Shown: piece after piece, positions 61,060-64,000 of the stretch
Position numbering within the stretch: position 1 is the first letter of the stretch
Layout: the number at the start of each line of letters is the position of its first letter
Assembly: GCA_964035795.1 (NCBI GenBank)
Contig: OZ038321.1
Span: forward strand, 10,420,324-10,484,323
Origin: Pterobdella sp. o SKG-2022
Taxonomy: Eukaryota; Annelida; Clitellata; Hirudinida; Piscicolidae
Direction of reading: 5' to 3'
DNA: 64,000 nt
The notes under the pieces: generated by a model
Told to the model about the DNA's origin: nothing
Database searches by the model: none
Seen by the model: only the letters and a program-made list of their open reading frames with translations
Translations under genes and position numbers: made by a program

Positions 61060-62421
61060 GCCTTTTTATCAACAGTGCATGAAAGCGAAGAAAATTGATG
61101 TGAGTAAGGCAAATATACCTGATCTTCAAAAAATTTATTGCCAAATTAGAACACAAGCTATCAGACAAAGATCCTGATTCTTTTTCCGATGTGGACACAC
61201 ACTAGACTTAGAGGCAATCTTTCGGTCAGGGTTTGACACCTTTGGCAGTAGCAAAAAGCAAGATCCCGATTGGTTCAGAGAATCACGTGCCACACTCGAG
61301 CCCATTCTCAAAAACAAACGTGGAGCATTGCTTAAGTTGAAATTGAAACAGACGTGAAAGCCTTTAGCTGATTACCTTGCTGCTCGTGCTCAGGCACAGT
61401 TTGACGTACGTCAATGCGTAACTAATTACTGGTTTACAATCTGCTTTTGCATTGAATCGTCTAGGAATTCAGGCAATAAAGAAAAAAATTTTTTTTTCAT
61501 TAAAAAAGCTACAGGCCCTATTGAACGATCATGCAATGTTTCAAAGAGAAAAAACGGCACAATTTTCTTAGATGCCGTGAAAAAACTTGATAGATGGGTT
61601 GAACATTACAGCGAGCTCTATGAAGTTGAAGGTTCGTCTAACCATGTCTACATGAATAACAAACTCACTTGTTCTTTACCACCTAGACAAAACACCTGAT
61701 CAAGCGGAAGTGTTTTCGGTCATTCAAGGCCTCCGTTCTAGCAGCGCTTTTGGTTATGATGAGATTGCGGCAGAACTTCTTCAATCTGGGTTAGGTCCTT
61801 TAACTACGCATTTTCATTAACTAATGAATAGATGCTGTCTGTCCACTTCAGTACCACAGCAGTTCAAAGATACTAAAATAACCACTTCGTAAAAAAATAA
61901 AGGAGATAGAGGTGACTGTAACAACTACCGTAGAATTTCGCTCTTAAATGTCCCTGGGAAAGTTTTGGCTAAAATAATCCTTGAGCGGCTTCACAGGTTA
62001 GCTGATCAAGTTTACCCAGAATTTCAATGTGGTTTTCGTGAGCACAATTATCTTAGATGCTGGGCAAAAACTTGATGGATGGGTTCGTCTAACCACGTCT
62101 ACATGAATAACTTTCCAAACTCACCTTTTTTACACCACCTAGACAAAACACCTGATCAAGCGGAAGTGTTTTCGGTCATTCAAGGTCATTTCTTGCAGCG
62201 CTTCTGGTTGTGATGAGATTCCGACTGAACTTTTTCAAGCTGTGTTAGGTCCTTAAACCAAGTATCATCAACTAATGCTGGCTGTCCACTTCAGTACCAC
62301 AGGAGTTTAAAGATGCTAAAATAATCACCTTGTACAAAAATAAAAGCCATAGAGGTGACTAACAAATACCGTGGAATTTTGCTCTTAAATGTCACAGGAA
62401 AAGTTTTGGCTTAAATAATCC
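61060..62421 (+). mobile_element. LINE linker/RT start with internal tandem duplication
   Basis: Plus strand: DPDWFRESRATLEPILKNKR, GALLKLK, LAARAQAQFDVRQCVTNYW, ATGPIERSCNVSKRKNGTIF, LDRWVEHYSELYEVEGSSN (61590; the RW.EH...LY motif), then KTPDQAEVFSVIQGL, FGYDEIAAELLQSGLGPLT, NNYRRISLLNVPGKVLAKII (61920), YPEFQCGFRE (62020). At 62048 the sequence jumps back: CTTAGATGCTGGGCAAAAAC repeats 61567 onward, and DKTPDQAEVFSVIQG and the SLLNV segment appear again. It stops at the TTAA where the piggyBac-like element begins. Confidence 0.8.
61564..62421 (+). repeat. Diverged tandem duplication of about 480 bp
   Basis: Unit 1 from about 61564 (TTTCTTAGATGCCGTGAAAA) to 62047, unit 2 from about 62048 (TATCTTAGATGCTGGGCAAA) to 62421. 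Shared words: TCTAACCATGTCTACATGAA / TCTAACCACGTCTACATGAA and CACCTGATCAAGCGGAAGTG in both. Unit 2 lacks about 30 bp after TGGATGGGTT. Confidence 0.8.
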
Positions 62422-62425
62422 TTAA

Positions 62426-63420
62426 GTCGGGAACACCCAGGGCGTTATCCACAATTCAATTTTTATAAATTTTGAAATTTGAACATCAAATATAAAAAAA
62501 ATTGAAGTTTCAAAAAAAATTTTTTTTTTTGACCGAAATTTCAAAAGTTACGGAAGTGTCACTTTTGTGACGCTGGGCAGGTGGATACAGTCTCACAACT
62601 GGCATTCAATTATTGGTTTTTATAAACGTGCTTAAGCACGATAATTTTGATTATATAATTCAGAAACAACTTTTTGCAAAAAAATGTATTTATTTACATA
62701 ATTAGACTTATTTTTTATGAATAATCAGTTATTTAGTGTGTAGCAGAATTTTAAGTGCAGGGGAACATCACATTTCATACATTTCCTCCATGTTCGTTTT
62801 TCAATTTGCACATCTGGATTGATTACATAATGCTTTGATATGTTCCGATGTATTATCCTTACGTATATGAAGAACTCTAATATTTAAGAATGAACCAGCT
62901 TGAACAGACTTTTATGCTGGGATCTTGAACCTTCCCAAAGACGATAACAAAATATGACGACGATATTCACAATAAAGGATATTTGTGTTATTTCCCCGTT
63001 TATATATTTGCCAAGCATTTTGGCATGAAGCATCGAGGCCAAATGCAAACAATGGACACCACCATTTCTTGCTTTGAGAGTGAACATATTGATTAAAGCG
63101 GTCCACCCGTCCCATATAGGAATTGTACATATTTACAATTTTGGGGCACTTTATTTTTCTTCTTTTATGTGATACCGTCACTATTCTGTTCACTCTTGTA
63201 ACAGGGTTGATTCCATAAGCATTCGATGCCATGGTCACAACTTTGTTATCCTTCCATGCGACAACATGTTTATTGGGCATTTTTCTATTCTGTTTTCCCT
63301 TATTGTTCCGGTTCCACGATGACCTATTACCAGTAATAATTAGTGAGGTATAAACTCCAAGAAGCGCAGAATGAACATAACTGCAACTTTTGCCCCATAT
63401 ATACTATTCAACAGGCCTAT
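62426..63420 (-). mobile_element. piggyBac-like element, copy 2, one end at TTAA
   Basis: The element's 3' end is GTCGGGAACACCCAGGGCGT at 62426, directly after TTAA (62422-62425) in the LINE. The subterminal palindrome (AAGTGTCACTTTTGTGACGC near 62555) and CACCTGCC match copy 1. The minus strand encodes the transposase C-terminus at 63280-62880: MPNKHVVAWKDNKVVTMASN, AYGINPVTRVNRIVTVS, YNSYMGRVDRFNQYVHSQSK and WWCPLFAFGLDASCQNAWQI. A Cys-rich tail (KCMKCDVPLHLKFC) follows near 62800-62750. The catalytic DDD part is not recognisable; the element is truncated or decayed beyond 63420. Confidence 0.85.
62912..63280 (-). pseudogene. piggyBac-type transposase C-terminal part
   Basis: 122-codon open frame. 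HVVAWKDNKVVTMASN corresponds to the W.D...V...SN.. segment, IVNMYNSYMGRVDRFNQY to the YN..MGGVDR.DQ motif (third catalytic-site region), and WWCPLFAFGLDASCQNAWQI to the following helix. The frame ends at 62912 where the Cys-rich tail continues in another frame. The catalytic D..D before it are missing. Confidence 0.85.
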
Positions 63421-64000
63421 AAAAAACGTATACTTAACCTCATAAAATTTATACACAATTTTTTATTTTCATCTTTAAACAACTTACATTAAATTTATGA
63501 ATTTCATAAAAATTACCTACTGTAAAATCATTGAATGAAAGCATTAAAACGATTATGATTCTTTTGATCCTCCTTCAAGTTCAAATAAATCACTTGTTAA
63601 ATTCATAAAAATTCCAAAACTTATAGAAATTTTCAAATGTAAATTATTTAAAATAATTTGACTGAATTCAACTTTTTAAATTTAATTTTTATATAAAATT
63701 AAAGCTGAAATCTACCCAAGTATCCAGACATTAATGCACTCTTGTTTCCACGCTTGCCCGGAATCAATAATTAGTGACATCAAAATTTGAACTGATATAA
63801 CTCACTTAATATTATATAAAATTGAACTATTTTCTTTTATTTTTTAGATTAACTTTTTCTTTTGATATTCTTTTAATTTGGACAAAATAGGTTCAAGATT
63901 TATTGCTGTTTGAACTAATTTTCTAAAGGGTGTGTCAACTTTTTAAATTTTCATAAGGATTGTCTTATAAAAAGTTAATTATTCATTTGAAAAAATGATT
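63421..64000. other. AT-rich sequence, nothing recognised
   Basis: No gene or repeat end could be identified; the 5' end of the piggyBac-like element (expected TTAA-GTCGGG-like) was not seen before the window ends. Confidence 0.4.

Overview
The window is nuclear DNA of an animal, very probably an AT-rich invertebrate. The evidence is long introns with GT/AG borders in a gene for the nuclear-pore membrane protein NDC1, dense non-LTR retrotransposon remains, tRNA-derived SINEs, and Tc1, pogo/Tigger and piggyBac DNA transposons. Nothing looks bacterial: there are no operons, ribosome-binding sites or CRISPR arrays. The repeat mix (LINEs with an extra zinc finger, piggyBac, Tigger, palindromic MITEs) reminds me of cnidarian genomes, but I cannot name the species.

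Host genes. Two genes can be supported, both on the minus strand. (1) NDC1: thirteen coding exons from about 60375 down to the stop at 34467, reconstructed here by exact phase matching across every junction (1632 nt, 543 codons). Its introns are stuffed with transposons. The conserved C-terminal half is convincing; the first exon is the weakest part. (2) An unrecognised two-exon gene (30046-30187 joined to 24742-25202, 200 aa) lies downstream of NDC1.

Layout. 1-7300: LINE pieces, and a Tc1-like element (3824-5394) inserted in a minus-strand LINE. 7300-11340: a plus-strand LINE split by an almost full-length minus-strand LINE with target-site duplication. 11340-14960: piggyBac and HTH-transposase relics, a SINE, and a GC-richer retroelement with an R2-like C-terminal endonuclease module. 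16100-22240: a palindromic MITE and several CR1/L2/jockey-like LINEs. 22660-24580: SINE, piggyBac copy with TTAA end, palindromic MITE. 24740-30190: the unrecognised gene, whose intron holds LINE halves and a LINE with a degenerate 2A-like peptide. 31642-33840: complete but frameshifted Tigger element with TA duplication. 34000-60400: NDC1 with LINEs, SINEs, short 5'+3' LINE deletion derivatives, a 29-bp minisatellite and a long (TA)n tract in its introns. 61060-64000: LINE with an internal tandem duplication, cut by a second piggyBac copy at TTAA.

No autonomous transposon here looks intact: every transposase or reverse transcriptase has a frameshift, stop, deletion or lost catalytic residue. 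The most informative points are the NDC1 reconstruction, the dependent elements (a tRNA-Ile SINE sharing a 3' tail with an L2-like LINE, and short LINE derivatives keeping only the 5' leader and 3' hairpin), three families of hairpin MITEs, and the recurrent zinc finger between the reverse transcriptase and C-terminal domain of the LINEs.
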